Source of the DNA: Streptomyces sp. CB03234
Lineage (GTDB): Bacteria > Actinomycetota > Actinomycetes > Streptomycetales > Streptomycetaceae
Reading direction: 5' to 3'
Assembly: GCF_001905885.1 (NCBI RefSeq)
Contig: NZ_LIYH01000002.1
Span: forward strand, 62,001 to 126,000
Length of the DNA stretch: 64,000 nt
The notes under the pieces were generated by a model, which was not told where the DNA came from, ran no database searches, and saw only the letters and a list, made by a program, of their open reading frames with translations. Below, one piece after another: positions 6,916 through 15,942 of this stretch (positions are counted from its first letter, which is position 1; each line of letters begins with the position of its first letter). Position numbers and translations under genes: made by a program.

Positions 6916-8265
6916 GTGTCCGCGTCCGCGAGCACCGCGAACCCCGATACCCAGCCCACCCGCCGCCGCATACCGAAGGTGCCCTTCTGGGCCCAGATCG
7001 TCGCCGGTCTCGTCCTCGGTGTCGTCCTCGGCTGGATCACCCGCAGCTATGACGTGCAGTGGCTGCACACCACCCTCGACCAGGTCGGGCACATCTTCGT
7101 CCAGCTGCTGAAGCTGGCCGTCGCGCCGCTCGTCTTCTTCGCCATCCTGGTGTCCATCACCAACCTGCGGAAGGTCAACAACGCCGCCAGGCTGGCCGCC
7201 CGCACCCTGCTCTGGTTCATGATCACGTCGCTGATCGCCGTGGCCATCGGCCTGGCGATCGGCCTGCTCACCGACCCGGGCGCCGGCACCGGCCTCACCC
7301 CGAAGGACGGCCAGAAGCCCGAGAACGCCGGCTCCTGGCTCGACTTCCTCACCGGGATCATCCCGACGGACGTCATCACGCCGTTCACCGAGCTGAACGT
7401 CCTGCAGATCGTCTTCATGGCCGCCGTCGCCGGTATCGCCGCCCTGAAGCTCGGCGACAAGGCCCAGCCGATCCTCACCCTCAGCGAGGCGGTCCTGGAG
7501 CTGCTCCAGAAGGCCCTGTGGTGGGTCATCCGCCTCGCCCCCATCGGCACCGTCGGCCTCATCGGCTACGCCATCGCCGACTACGGCTGGGACCTCATCG
7601 GCAAGTACGCCACCTTCACCGCCGACGTCTACATCGGCTGCGCGCTGGTCCTGTTCGGCGTCTACCCGCTGCTCCTGGCGACCGTTGCCAAGGTCAACCC
7701 GGTCCAGTTCTTCAAGGGCGCCTGGCCCGCCATCCAGCTGGCCTTCGTCTCCCGCTCCTCCGTCGGCACCATGCCGGTCACGGTCAAGGTCACCGAGCGC
7801 CTCGGTGTGCCGAAGGAGTACACCTCCTTCGCCGTCCCGTTCGGCGCCACGACCAAGATGGACGGCTGCGCCGCGATCTACCCGGCGCTCGCCGCGATCT
7901 TCATCGCGCAGATCTTCGACGTCCAGCTGGGCATCCAGGACTACCTGATGATCGCCTTCGTCTCGGTCGTCGGCTCCGCTGCCACGGCCGGTCTGACGGG
8001 TGCCACGGTCATGCTGACCCTGACCCTCTCCGCCCTGGGCCTCCCGCTGGAGGGCGTGGGCCTGCTGATGGCGATCGACCCGATCCTGGACATGATGCGC
8101 ACGGCCACGAACGTCGCCGGCCAGGCGCTCGTCCCGGTCGTGGTCGCCGCCCGCGAGAAGATCCTCGACCTCGACGCGTACAACTCCGCCTCGGCGTCCC
8201 CGGTGGACGACGACCACGAGGTGCGCGAGGCCGAGCAGAAGGTGACCGTGCCGGTCACCGCCTGA
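6916..8265 (+). CDS. Dicarboxylate:cation symporter (DctA/SLC1 family)
   Basis: Protein of about 449 residues that imports C4-dicarboxylates or acidic amino acids by cation symport. SLC1 signatures are clear: serine-rich hairpin equivalent SRSSVGTMPVT, the PFGATTKMDGCAAIY unwound helix (NMDG-type motif with K in place of N) and MAIDPILDMMRTATNVAG. GTG 6916 has GGAG at a 7-nt distance; GTG 6910, two codons earlier, is only 1 nt from it. The C-terminal tail is acidic. It is preceded by a Cys-rich leader peptide, so a sulfur-containing substrate should be considered. A strong hairpin lies 20 bp after the stop. Confidence 0.9.
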   Translation: MSASASTANPDTQPTRRRIPKVPFWAQIVAGLVLGVVLGWITRSYDVQWLHTTLDQVGHIFVQLLKLAVAPLVFFAILVSITNLRKVNNAARLAARTLLWFMITSLIAVAIGLAIGLLTDPGAGTGLTPKDGQKPENAGSWLDFLTGIIPTDVITPFTELNVLQIVFMAAVAGIAALKLGDKAQPILTLSEAVLELLQKALWWVIRLAPIGTVGLIGYAIADYGWDLIGKYATFTADVYIGCALVLFGVYPLLLATVAKVNPVQFFKGAWPAIQLAFVSRSSVGTMPVTVKVTERLGVPKEYTSFAVPFGATTKMDGCAAIYPALAAIFIAQIFDVQLGIQDYLMIAFVSVVGSAATAGLTGATVMLTLTLSALGLPLEGVGLLMAIDPILDMMRTATNVAGQALVPVVVAAREKILDLDAYNSASASPVDDDHEVREAEQKVTVPVTA

Positions 8266-8284
8266 CGCCACGTCATCCGGCAGT

Positions 8285-8308
8285 GCCCCCGGTCCGACGA
8301 CCGGGGGC
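8285..8308. terminator. Bidirectional hairpin terminator
   Basis: Perfect 9-bp arms GCCCCCGGT and ACCGGGGGC around a 6-nt loop, lying between the convergent symporter and subtilase stops (8265 and 8321). Confidence 0.75.
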
Positions 8309-8320
8309 GCTTCGCCGGTG

Positions 8321-9487
8321 TCAGAGGCCGGCGGTCTGGACGAGGCGGTTCGGGGAGGACGGGCTCACTACGAGGATGCCGTCGACCGACCGGTCGGTGA
8401 GCCAGCGGTAGACCTGCGCCGGCGTCGCCGAGGCATGGCGGGACTTGAGGAGGGTCGCCACGCCCGCGACGTGGGGGCTGGCCATGGAGGTGCCGTTCAG
8501 GGCGACGCTGCCGCCGCCGAGCCTGGCCGACACGATGTCGGCGCCGGGGGCGTACATGTCCAGGCACGGGCCGTGGTTGGAGAAGTTGGTCTGCAGGTCA
8601 TGCTGGTTGGTCGCCCCGACGGTGAGGACCCGTGCCGCGCTCGCGGGGGAGACGTTGCACGCGTCGATCGCGTCGTTTCCGGCGGCGATCACCGGCAGGA
8701 CGCCGCTGTCCGACAGCGCGGTGGCGGCCTGGTTGACGGCGTCGCTCCGCGGGCCGCCGAGGGAGCCGTTGAGGACCGCGGGCTGCTGGGCGTTCCTCGC
8801 CACCCAGTCGAACCCGGCGATGATCCCGGAGTACGCGCCCTTGCCGTCACAGCCGAGGACACGGACGCTCACCAGCCTCGACGCCCGGGCGACGCCATAG
8901 GTGGCCCCGCCGACGGTGCCCGCGACGTGCGTGCCGTGACCGTTGCAGTCCTGACCGTTCCTGCCGTCGCCCATCGCGTCGAAGCCGGGCACCGCGCGGC
9001 CGCCGAACTCGGTGTGCCCGTAGTCGATGCCGCTGTCGAGGATGTACGCCGTGGCTCCCGCGCCGGTGCTGTAGACGTTGAACTGCCCGTTCAGCGGGAG
9101 GTACGGCTGGTCGATGCGGTCCAGGCCCCAACTGGCGGCGACCGCGTGGGGAGCGGCCACGGGGCCGACGGTGACGACCGCGTCCTGCTCGACGGCCTGG
9201 ACGTCCGGCAGGCCGCGTACGGCGGCCAGTTGGGAGGCGTCCAGCTTGGCCGCGAAGCCGCGCAGCACACTCGTGTACTCGTGGAGCGGGGTGATGCCGA
9301 GCCGCTGGGCGACCTTCGCCGAGGCGGTGCCGGGCTTCAGGGTGACGATGTACTGGTCCGGGACGGGCGCCGCGGTGGTGCGCAGCGGGGCGGGGTCGTC
9401 GTCGGCCGCGGTGGCGGTGGTCGGGGCGGCGGCGAGGGGGAGCAGCAGGAGCAGCGCGACGCACGCGCGGCGGGCGGACAGCCTCAT
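8321..9487 (-). CDS. Secreted subtilisin-like (S8) serine protease
   Basis: Preproprotein of 388 residues. A signal peptide (MRLSARRACVALLLLLPLAA...ATA) is followed by an I9-type propeptide (VPDQYIVTLKPG ... AVEQDAVV), then the catalytic domain. Active-site blocks: AYILDSGIDYGHTEF (Asp), CNGHGTHVAGTVGG (His), VIAAGNDAIDACN (oxyanion Asn) and NGTSMASPHVAGVATLL (Ser). No C-terminal accessory domain. The start has GGAG about 7 nt upstream. This is a typical extracellular scavenging protease of the proteinase-K-like group; several cysteines (ACN, PCLD, GCDGK, DCNGH) could form disulfides. Confidence 0.93.
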   Translation of the reverse strand: MRLSARRACVALLLLLPLAAAPTTATAADDDPAPLRTTAAPVPDQYIVTLKPGTASAKVAQRLGITPLHEYTSVLRGFAAKLDASQLAAVRGLPDVQAVEQDAVVTVGPVAAPHAVAASWGLDRIDQPYLPLNGQFNVYSTGAGATAYILDSGIDYGHTEFGGRAVPGFDAMGDGRNGQDCNGHGTHVAGTVGGATYGVARASRLVSVRVLGCDGKGAYSGIIAGFDWVARNAQQPAVLNGSLGGPRSDAVNQAATALSDSGVLPVIAAGNDAIDACNVSPASAARVLTVGATNQHDLQTNFSNHGPCLDMYAPGADIVSARLGGGSVALNGTSMASPHVAGVATLLKSRHASATPAQVYRWLTDRSVDGILVVSPSSPNRLVQTAGL

Positions 9488-9689
9488 TCAGTACTCCGTT
9501 CGGGAGCTTCTGACAAAGAGCGACGCCTGTAGCGAAGCAGCCCGCGCGCCATCCGGAATATCACCTACTGGAGTGACATGACTACTTTCGGTGGCGAACG
9601 GCGCATCTGGCCCCTGTCATGTGCGCGGCACGCGCCCCTGTGACGGGCCGTAGGCTTACCGATCACCGAGGAGTAGGAGGGCGGGTGTC

Positions 9690-10346
9690 GTGACGGGTGC
9701 GAAGGCCAAGCGCATGCCGCGGGCCGTGCGCGAGCAGCAGATGCTGGACGCGGCCGTGCGGACGTTCGGGCAGCGCGGATACCGGGCGGCGTCGATGGAC
9801 GAGATCGCCGAACTGGCCGGTGTGTCGAAGCCGTTGGTCTACCTGTACCTGAACTCCAAGGAGGAGCTCTTCACCGCCTGCATCCGCCGCGAGGCCGCCG
9901 CCCTCATCGCCGCCGTGCGCGACGCGGTGCAGCGGGACGCCTCCGGGCCCGGCATGCCGGCCGACCGGCAACTGTGGGCGGGGCTCACCGCGTTCTTCAC
10001 GCACACCGCCGAGAACCCCGACGGCTGGGCGGTGCTCCACCAGCAGGCGCGTACGCACGGCGAGCCGTTCGCCGCGGAAGCAGCCGCCATGCGGAACGAG
10101 ATCGCCGCGTTCGTCACCGGCCTGCTAGGTGCGGCGGCCCGGGACGCGCACCAGGACCCCGCCTTCGGCGACCGGGACGTGTCCGGGCTCGCCCAGGCAC
10201 TGGTCGGCGCGGCCGAGTCGCTGGCGCAGTGGGCGAACGAGACGCCCGGGGTGTCCGCCAAGGAGGCGGCCGCGACCCTGATGAACTTCGCCTGGACGGG
10301 CCTGGGCCACCTCATGGACGGGCAGCGCTGGTCACCCTCCCGGTGA
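9690..10346 (+). CDS. TetR-family transcriptional regulator
   Basis: Protein of 218 residues. The N-terminal HTH is clear (MLDAAVRTFGQRGYRAASMD, then EIAELAGVSKPLVYLYLNSK), with a helical ligand domain after it. The GTG start follows GAGTAGGAGG by 9 nt. It is convergent with and overlaps by 35 bases the MaoC/FabG pair and lies near an acyl-CoA synthetase, so a lipid-responsive repressor acting on the palindrome at 12463-12476 is the natural hypothesis. The 200 bp upstream holds a possible -10 box TAGGCT (9651-9656) but no copy of that palindrome. Confidence 0.88.
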   Translation: MTGAKAKRMPRAVREQQMLDAAVRTFGQRGYRAASMDEIAELAGVSKPLVYLYLNSKEELFTACIRREAAALIAAVRDAVQRDASGPGMPADRQLWAGLTAFFTHTAENPDGWAVLHQQARTHGEPFAAEAAAMRNEIAAFVTGLLGAAARDAHQDPAFGDRDVSGLAQALVGAAESLAQWANETPGVSAKEAAATLMNFAWTGLGHLMDGQRWSPSR

Positions 10347-11121
10347 GGTGGACCGTGCCGCCGGTGCGCAGCTGGAACGCCGCCCCTTCGGCGGCGTACG
10401 TGACGGTGGCGGGCAGCGGCACGGGCGCCCTGAACTCCGTACGGACGTGGACCGCGGGCGGCAGGTCCTGTTCGGCCACGCAGCGGGCGAACGTCCACAT
10501 CCCGTGGGCGATGGCCCGGGGGAAGCCGAAGGCGCGGGCGGTGAGCGGGTGCAGGTGGATCGGGTTGCGGTCGCCGGAGACGGCGCCGTAGCGGCGGCCC
10601 AGGCCGGGGGCGAGGTGCCATGCGGCGCGGGCGGGGAGGGGGCGCGGCGGGGATTCCTTCCGGCTCGTGCCGGCCGTCCGGTGCCGGGCCAGGTAGCCGC
10701 TGCGGGACTCCCAGACCGGCTCGCCCGCCACCCGCGCCTCCGTGACGACGGTCGCCTCCGTGCCGCGCCGGTGCGGGGCCAGGGCGGCGACGTGCACGGT
10801 CAGGTCCAGGCGCTCGGCCGGGAGCAGGGCGCGGTGCCGGGTGACCTCGATCCAGGTGTGGACCAGCCCGAGGAGCGGCAGCGGGAAGTCCCGCGCGGCC
10901 ATCAGCCGCATGGCGAGCGGAAAGGCCAGGACGTGCGGGTACGGCAGCGGAACCGGGCCCGACTCGGCGAACCCGCACACGCGCGCGTACGCCCCGAGGC
11001 GTGCCGGATCGATCCGTACGTCCGCTTCGACGAGCCGCCGGCCGGGCGCGACCGCGCCGGGCCCGGGCCGCTTGAACGGTGAGCGGAGGGCGCCGAGAGC
11101 GAGGGTCAGGGGAAGGTTCAT
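10312..11121 (-). CDS. MaoC-like (R)-hydratase/dehydratase
   Basis: Protein of 269 residues with a double hot-dog layout. The C-terminal half carries the hydratase-2 motif YGAVSGDRNPIHLHPLTARA, with catalytic Asp and His. It would hydrate enoyl-CoA or dehydrate 3-hydroxyacyl thioesters. It starts 5 bp after the FabG-like gene on the same strand, an arrangement like mycobacterial fabG4-htdX, so the pair probably catalyses the reduction and dehydration steps on CoA-linked acyl chains. The N-terminal half lacks the motif and is probably structural. Confidence 0.85.
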   Translation of the reverse strand: MNLPLTLALGALRSPFKRPGPGAVAPGRRLVEADVRIDPARLGAYARVCGFAESGPVPLPYPHVLAFPLAMRLMAARDFPLPLLGLVHTWIEVTRHRALLPAERLDLTVHVAALAPHRRGTEATVVTEARVAGEPVWESRSGYLARHRTAGTSRKESPPRPLPARAAWHLAPGLGRRYGAVSGDRNPIHLHPLTARAFGFPRAIAHGMWTFARCVAEQDLPPAVHVRTEFRAPVPLPATVTYAAEGAAFQLRTGGTVHLTGRVTSAARP

Positions 11122-11126
11122 GGCCC

Positions 11127-12434
11127 TCACGCGCCCAGCAGCGACTGGCCGCACACCCGCACCACCTGGCCGTTGACCGGGCGGGAGGCGGGGCTCGCCA
11201 GCCAGGCCGTGGTCTCGGCGACGTCCGCCGGGAGGCCGCCCTGCGACAGGGAGTTCATCCTCCGGCCCGCCTCGCGGATCAGGAACGGCACCGCGCCCGT
11301 CATACGGGTCTCGATGAAGCCGGGCGCCACCGCGTTGACCGTGACGCCGTGGTCCGCCGCCGCGCGGGGCGCCAGGGAGCGGACCAGGCCGATGATCCCG
11401 GCCTTGCTCGCCGCGTAGTTGGTCTGGCCGGTGTTGCCCGCGATCCCCGCGATGGACGCCGTCGCGACGATCGCCCCGCCCCGGCGTACGGCACCCGCCT
11501 TGAGCAGGGCGTCGGTCGTGTCCAGCACGGCCGTGAGGTTGACGGCGACGACGGAACTCCAGCGCTCGGCGGGCATGTTGGCGAGACGCCGGTCCCGCGT
11601 GATGCCCGCGTTGTGGATCAGGGCGTCCAGCCCGCCCGGTGCGGCCGCCGCGATGCGGTCCGCCGCGTCCGGGGCGGTGATGTCGAGGGGGAGGGCGGTG
11701 GCGCCGCCGATCCGGTCGGCGGTACGGACCAGGTCGGCCCGCGCCCCCGGCACGTCCAGGCACACCACCCGCGCCCCGTCGCGGGCCAGCGTCTGCGCGA
11801 CGGCCGCGCCGATGCCGCGCGCGGCGCCGGTGACGAGGGCGGTACGGCCGGCGAGGGGCCGCGCCCAGTCGTCCGGGGCGTCATACGGTACGTCGGCGAC
11901 GTCGACCGCCTGGCCGTCCACGTACGCCGACGCGGGCGACAACAGGAACCGCAGGGTCGACTCGGCGGGCGCAACGGCCGTCAGCCGCACCAGGTTGACC
12001 GTGATGCCACGGCCGACCTCCTTGGCCAGTGAGCGTACGAACCCCTCCAATGCCTGCTGCGCCGCCGCCTGGTGATGGTCCGCCTCCGATGTCGGCGCGC
12101 CCAGCACCATGATCCGCCCGCTCGTCCTGACGGTCCGTACGACCGGGTGCAGCGCCCCGTGGACCTCGGCGAGCGCGGCGGGGGAGGCGACGGCGGTGGC
12201 GTCCAGCACGACGCCGGCCGGGTCGCCGGGGCCCTGCTCGCCGATCCGGGCCAGCACCCGGGCCAGGGCTTCTGTGTGTACGGACGGCCCCGCCGTGAGG
12301 TGCAGCAACGGCCCGTCCAGGCCCGGGTTTTCGGGTGACCGGCGGCGCAGCGCGACCGGTTGTGGGAGGCCGAGGCGCCGGGCGAGGAAACGGCCGGGTG
12401 CTGTGGCGGTGACGTGCAGATAGCGGTCGGCCAT
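11127..12434 (-). CDS. Long (high-molecular-weight) 3-oxoacyl reductase, FabG4 type
   Basis: Protein of 435 residues, far longer than ordinary FabG (~245). A degenerate N-terminal Rossmann-like half (to about residue 190) is followed by a full SDR domain: TALVTGAARGIGAAVAQTLA (cofactor loop), HNAGITRDRRLANM (NAG) and TASIAGIAGNTGQTNYAASK (Ser/Tyr/Lys). This two-part build is that of mycobacterial FabG4. It precedes the MaoC-like gene in one operon and diverges from an acyl-CoA synthetase across a 98-bp promoter region. Specificity for CoA rather than ACP substrates is family knowledge, not seen here. Confidence 0.88.
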   Translation of the reverse strand: MADRYLHVTATAPGRFLARRLGLPQPVALRRRSPENPGLDGPLLHLTAGPSVHTEALARVLARIGEQGPGDPAGVVLDATAVASPAALAEVHGALHPVVRTVRTSGRIMVLGAPTSEADHHQAAAQQALEGFVRSLAKEVGRGITVNLVRLTAVAPAESTLRFLLSPASAYVDGQAVDVADVPYDAPDDWARPLAGRTALVTGAARGIGAAVAQTLARDGARVVCLDVPGARADLVRTADRIGGATALPLDITAPDAADRIAAAAPGGLDALIHNAGITRDRRLANMPAERWSSVVAVNLTAVLDTTDALLKAGAVRRGGAIVATASIAGIAGNTGQTNYAASKAGIIGLVRSLAPRAAADHGVTVNAVAPGFIETRMTGAVPFLIREAGRRMNSLSQGGLPADVAETTAWLASPASRPVNGQVVRVCGQSLLGA

Positions 12435-12462
12435 TGTCCTGACTCCCTGCTCGGCCCTAGAT

Positions 12463-12484
12463 TTACTCCCGAGTAAGGTTACTC
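12463..12484. promoter_or_regulatory. Palindromic TetR-type operator in divergent promoter
   Basis: TTACTC-CC-GAGTAA (12463-12476) is a perfect 6-bp-arm palindrome, followed 2 bp later by a third TTACTC half-site (12479-12484). It lies midway between the FabG-like and acyl-CoA synthetase starts. A near-identical site occurs upstream of the secreted lipase at 23913. Confidence 0.65.
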
Positions 12485-12532
12485 AGAGGTCAGGACCTGG
12501 TCGAGAACTCGCGCCCGACGAAGGAGCCGCAC

Positions 12533-14395
12533 GTGGCACTCGCCCCGACCCAGCCGCCGCACGAAGTCTCCGTCCCGCCCCTCGTCCCGCCCGTGACGCG
12601 CGGGTCCCTCGCCGACATCCCCTTCGACAACGCCCGCGAGGCGCCCACGGACCCGGTCCTCAGCCGCAAGGATCCCGACGGCACCTGGTCCGACGTGACG
12701 GCCGCCGACTTCGCCGCCGACGTCCTCGCCGTGGCCAAGGGACTCGTCGCCGAGGGCCTCCGCCCCGGCGACCGGCTGGCCATCATGGCCCGTACGACGT
12801 ACGAGTGGACCCTCCTCGACTTCGCCGCGTGGGCCGCCGGCCTGATCACCGTCCCCGTCTACCCGACGTCCTCCGCCTTCCAGGCCCGCTGGATCCTCCA
12901 GGACTCCGGCGCCGTGGCGTGCGCCGTCGAGAACACGGAACAGGCCCGGCTCATCAGCAACGAACGCAAGCAGATACCCGGCATGGAGCACCTGTGGGCC
13001 TTCGACACGGGCGCCATCGGCACGCTGCGGGAGGCCGGCCGCCGCATACCGGACGAGGTCATCACCGCCCGCCGCTCCGGCCTGTCCCCCGACTCGATCG
13101 CCACCCTCATCTACACCTCCGGCACCACCGGCCGCCCCAAGGGCTGCGTCCTCACCCACGCCAACTTCTTCGCCGAGGTGGACAACGCGGTCGAACTCCT
13201 CCACCCCGTCTTCACATCCGTCAGCAAGGACCCGGCCTCCACCCTGCTCTTCCTGCCCCTGTCCCACGTCTTCGGCCGGATGGTCGCCATCGGCTGCCTC
13301 CGCGCCCGCGTACGCCTCGGCCACGCGCCGTCCATCCAGACCGAGGACCTGCTCGCGGACCTGGCGGGCTTCCGGCCGACGTTCCTGCTGGCCATCCCGT
13401 ACGTCCTGGAAAAGGTCTTCAACACCGGCCGCGCCACCGCCGAGAAGATGGGCCGCGCATCCTCCTTCGACCGGGCGGCGTCCATCGCCCGGCGGTACGG
13501 CGAGGCGATGGAGGCCGCCCAGCACGGCACCGGCCCCGGCCCCTCGCTCGCGCTGCGGGCCGCCCGCGCCCTGTACGACCCGCTGGTCTACCGCCGCATC
13601 CGGGCGGCCCTCGGCGGCCGCGTACGGTACGCCATCTGCGGCGGCTCCCCGCTGGGGCGGCGCCTGGCGTCGTTCTACGCGGGCGCGGGCATCGACGTGT
13701 TCGAGGGGTACGGCCTGACGGAGACCACCGCCGCGTCCACCGTGACCCCGCCGCTCAAGCCCAAGCTGGGCACGGTGGGCCGCCCGCTGCCGGGCACGGC
13801 GGTACGGATCGCCGAGGACGGCGAGGTCCTGCTGCGCGGCGGCCACGTCTTCGCCGGGTACTGGGACGCGGAACGCGGCGAGGCGGTCCCGGCGGTCACC
13901 GACGGGTGGCTCGCCACGGGCGACCTGGGCGCGCTGGACGAGGACGGCTACCTCACCATCACGGGCCGCAAGAAGGACGTCATCATCACCTCGGGCGGCA
14001 AGAACGTCATCCCCGCCCCGCTGGAGGACTGGCTCCGCGCCCACCCCCTGGTCTCCCAGTGCATGGTCGTCGGCGACAACCGCCCGTACGTCACCGCCCT
14101 GATCACCCTGGAACCGGACGGGCTGGCCCACTGGCGCCGCATGAAGAAGAAGGACGACGTGCCGTTGCGCGCCCTCGTCACGGACGAGGACCTGCTGGCC
14201 ACCCTCCAGCGCGCCGTCGACGAGGCCAACCGCCTCGTCTCCCGCGCCGAGTCCATCCGCCGCTTCCGCGTCCTGCCGGCCGACTTCACGGAGGACAGCG
14301 GCCACCTGACCCCGTCCCTGAAGCTCAAGCGGTCCGCCATAGCCCGGGACTTCGCGGCGGACATAGAGGCGCTGTACGCCGGTGGCCGCCGCTGA
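12533..14395 (+). CDS. Long-chain fatty-acid CoA ligase (FadD/FAA1 type)
   Basis: Protein of 620 residues that activates fatty acids to acyl-CoA via acyl-AMP. Adenylate-forming motifs: IYTSGTTGRPKGCVLTH (about 195), YGLTETTAAST, TGDLGALDEDGYLTITGRKK and the C-terminal SLKLKRSAIARDF with the catalytic lysine. The PLSHVFGRMVAIGCL and VFNTGRATAEKMG blocks match the long FAA1 branch. GTG 12533 has AAGGAG 6 nt upstream. It diverges from the FabG/MaoC operon over a shared palindromic operator, so the three are probably co-regulated. Confidence 0.92.
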   Translation: MALAPTQPPHEVSVPPLVPPVTRGSLADIPFDNAREAPTDPVLSRKDPDGTWSDVTAADFAADVLAVAKGLVAEGLRPGDRLAIMARTTYEWTLLDFAAWAAGLITVPVYPTSSAFQARWILQDSGAVACAVENTEQARLISNERKQIPGMEHLWAFDTGAIGTLREAGRRIPDEVITARRSGLSPDSIATLIYTSGTTGRPKGCVLTHANFFAEVDNAVELLHPVFTSVSKDPASTLLFLPLSHVFGRMVAIGCLRARVRLGHAPSIQTEDLLADLAGFRPTFLLAIPYVLEKVFNTGRATAEKMGRASSFDRAASIARRYGEAMEAAQHGTGPGPSLALRAARALYDPLVYRRIRAALGGRVRYAICGGSPLGRRLASFYAGAGIDVFEGYGLTETTAASTVTPPLKPKLGTVGRPLPGTAVRIAEDGEVLLRGGHVFAGYWDAERGEAVPAVTDGWLATGDLGALDEDGYLTITGRKKDVIITSGGKNVIPAPLEDWLRAHPLVSQCMVVGDNRPYVTALITLEPDGLAHWRRMKKKDDVPLRALVTDEDLLATLQRAVDEANRLVSRAESIRRFRVLPADFTEDSGHLTPSLKLKRSAIARDFAADIEALYAGGRR

Positions 14396-14397
14396 GC

Positions 14398-14991
14398 TCA
14401 GTGCGAGCCGCCTCCGCCTCCACCGCCGGCGCGGCCGACCGAACTCGTGATGTCCCGGTCCGTGGGGTCCTCCCGCTCGGTCTGGTCGGGCCCCCGTACG
14501 AAGTCGTGCGAGGCGTTGTCCGAGGACTGACCGCCCCAGTGGGGCAGAGGCCGGTCGCAGCCGGGCCCGGGACGGTTGCCCATCGGCATCAGGGCGTACT
14601 CCCTGGCGAGCACCGGCACCAGCGAGTACCCGCCGTTGCTGCACATGGGCAGGACGAGGAACCGCTGGGCATTGGCCTTCTTCGCCGCGTCGGGGTCCTT
14701 CGGGTCCACCTTGTCGGTGAAGCGCATGCCGTCGCGGATGTTGTCCGGGTTGACGGAGAGGTACTTGTCCTCCCTCTTGTTCTGGAACGTGTAGACGGCG
14801 TTGCCCTTGAAGTAGCCGTCCAACTGCGCGATCCAGAGGTGGCGCCTGTTGTCGATGTTCTCGACCGGGTCGGTCTCGATCTGGAGGTCACCGTTGTGGG
14901 TGAGGTAGCCACCGGTGACCCGGTGGATGATCATCATTTCCTTGCCGTGCCGCACGGATGAGACGAACGTGTCGAGTGTGTTCGGGAACAT
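14398..14991 (-). CDS. Unrecognised protein with Gly/His tail
   Basis: Protein of 197 residues. The start at 14991 is supported by a very strong purine-rich ribosome site (GAAGGGAAGAGGG). The first ~110 residues contain short repeating strand patterns (GGYLTHNGDLQIETD, RRHLWIAQLDGY, NAVYTFQNKREDKYLS), which could be a beta-trefoil of the fascin/ricin-B kind, but I cannot confirm this. The last ~50 residues are polar and disordered and end [12 protein letters not shown]. There is no signal peptide. It converges with the acyl-CoA synthetase, stops 2 bp apart. Function unknown. Confidence 0.7.
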   Translation of the reverse strand: MFPNTLDTFVSSVRHGKEMMIIHRVTGGYLTHNGDLQIETDPVENIDNRRHLWIAQLDGYFKGNAVYTFQNKREDKYLSVNPDNIRDGMRFTDKVDPKDPDAAKKANAQRFLVLPMCSNGGYSLVPVLAREYALMPMGNRPGPGCDRPLPHWGGQSSDNASHDFVRGPDQTEREDPTDRDITSSVGRAGGGGGGGSH

Positions 14992-15309
14992 CCCTCTTCC
15001 CTTCGCTCCAGAGGTGGTCGTGTCCACCTCAACAACCGTTCGATTCCCGTCACACAGGCATAGGAAGCGGCAATATGCGGGCGGCACGGTGCATTCGGCA
15101 TGACAGCGAACGAATATGACCATACGAAAAGCGCGTGCCGTGCTCCCGCCGCCCGCCGGGCGCCGCCTGTTGCCGCCGGACGCCGCCTGTTGCCGTCTGG
15201 CGCCGTCGGGTGTCGCCGTGGCGTCACCCGAACGCGTGGGCCGCCTTGCCGCCCGCCCGCACCGGCCGTCGCATGGACAGAGACATCGAGTCCGGCGCGA
15301 AAGGCTGCC
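14992..15309. other. Gene-free interval with tandem repeat
   Basis: The 318 bp between the divergent unknown protein and ABM gene contains an AT-richer part around 15050-15130 (likely promoters for both directions; for example CATACG at 15121) and the 20-bp repeat array listed separately. No RNA gene or convincing small reading frame was seen. Confidence 0.5.
15161..15220. repeat. Three degenerate 20-bp tandem repeats
   Basis: CGCCGCCTGTTGCCGCCGGA and CGCCGCCTGTTGCCGTCTGG stand head to tail, followed by a third, more diverged copy from 15201. They lie 90-150 bp upstream of the ABM-domain gene. Confidence 0.7.
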
Positions 15310-15924
15310 ATGTTCGTTCGTACGACCTATGCGACAGGTGATCCGGCGAAGCTCGACCAGGCGGTGCAGGCCCTGACCGGGGAAGGTCGGGAGCAACTGA
15401 CCAAGGAGCCCGGCTACCGGGGCGCGGGCCTGTTCGTCGACCGCGAGGTCGGCAAGCTGCTGACCGGCACGTGGTGGCAGGACGAGGAGGCGCTCCGCGC
15501 CAGCGCCGACCGCATGGGTGAGCTGCGCGCCCGGGTGCTGTCGGGTTTCGCCGCGACCATGACGGTCGACAACTGGGAGGCCGCGGTCGTCTCGCGCCCC
15601 GAGTCGGTCGGCGAGGACGCCCGCTTCCGCCTGACCCGCCTGGAGTTCGCCCCCACCGACGCGGACGCCCTGGTCGACGCCTTCGAGAACGGCGTCCTGC
15701 CCAAGCTCCGGACCATGCGGGGCTTCCTGGGCGGAACGCTCTTCCTCGACCGCACCGCGGGCCGGGGCACGGTCGGCGCGGTCTACGCCGACCGGGACAG
15801 CCTGGCCGCCTCCCGTGGCCCTGTCGCGGGGGTGCGCGGCGAAGCAGCGAGCAAGGCGCGGGCGACCGTCCGGTCGGTGGAGGAGTTCGAGGTCGTCATG
15901 ATCGACGCCCGGCCCCCGTCCTGA
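15310..15924 (+). CDS. Antibiotic biosynthesis monooxygenase (ABM) domain protein, duplicated domain
   Basis: Protein of 204 residues built from two dimeric alpha-beta-barrel (ABM/Dabb) units: residues ~1-95 (MFVRTTYATGDPAKLDQAVQ ... GTWWQDEEALRAS) and ~100-204 (RFRLTRLEFAPTDADALVDA ... VYADRDSLAAS). Such proteins are cofactor-free oxygenases, haem-degrading-like proteins or simple binders; no haem or catalytic signature is evident here. ATG 15310 is chosen with a GAAAGG site about 9 nt upstream. Longer upstream reading is repeat-encoded and unlikely. Confidence 0.75.
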   Translation: MFVRTTYATGDPAKLDQAVQALTGEGREQLTKEPGYRGAGLFVDREVGKLLTGTWWQDEEALRASADRMGELRARVLSGFAATMTVDNWEAAVVSRPESVGEDARFRLTRLEFAPTDADALVDAFENGVLPKLRTMRGFLGGTLFLDRTAGRGTVGAVYADRDSLAASRGPVAGVRGEAASKARATVRSVEEFEVVMIDARPPS

Positions 15925-15942
15925 CGGCTGTGCCGGGGACCA

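Noticed and set aside
9488..9689. Copy of the TTACTC/GAGTAA operator before the TetR gene
   Set aside because: The closest sequence, CTACTGGAGTGA near 9568, has the wrong centre spacing, so autoregulation by that motif is not supported.
12479..14644. A 721-codon minus-strand frame
   Set aside because: Antisense shadow of the acyl-CoA synthetase; no start site and no recognisable domain.
15161..15220. CRISPR-like array
   Set aside because: Only three 20-bp copies directly abutting, without spacers or cas genes. No CRISPR array was seen elsewhere in the window.
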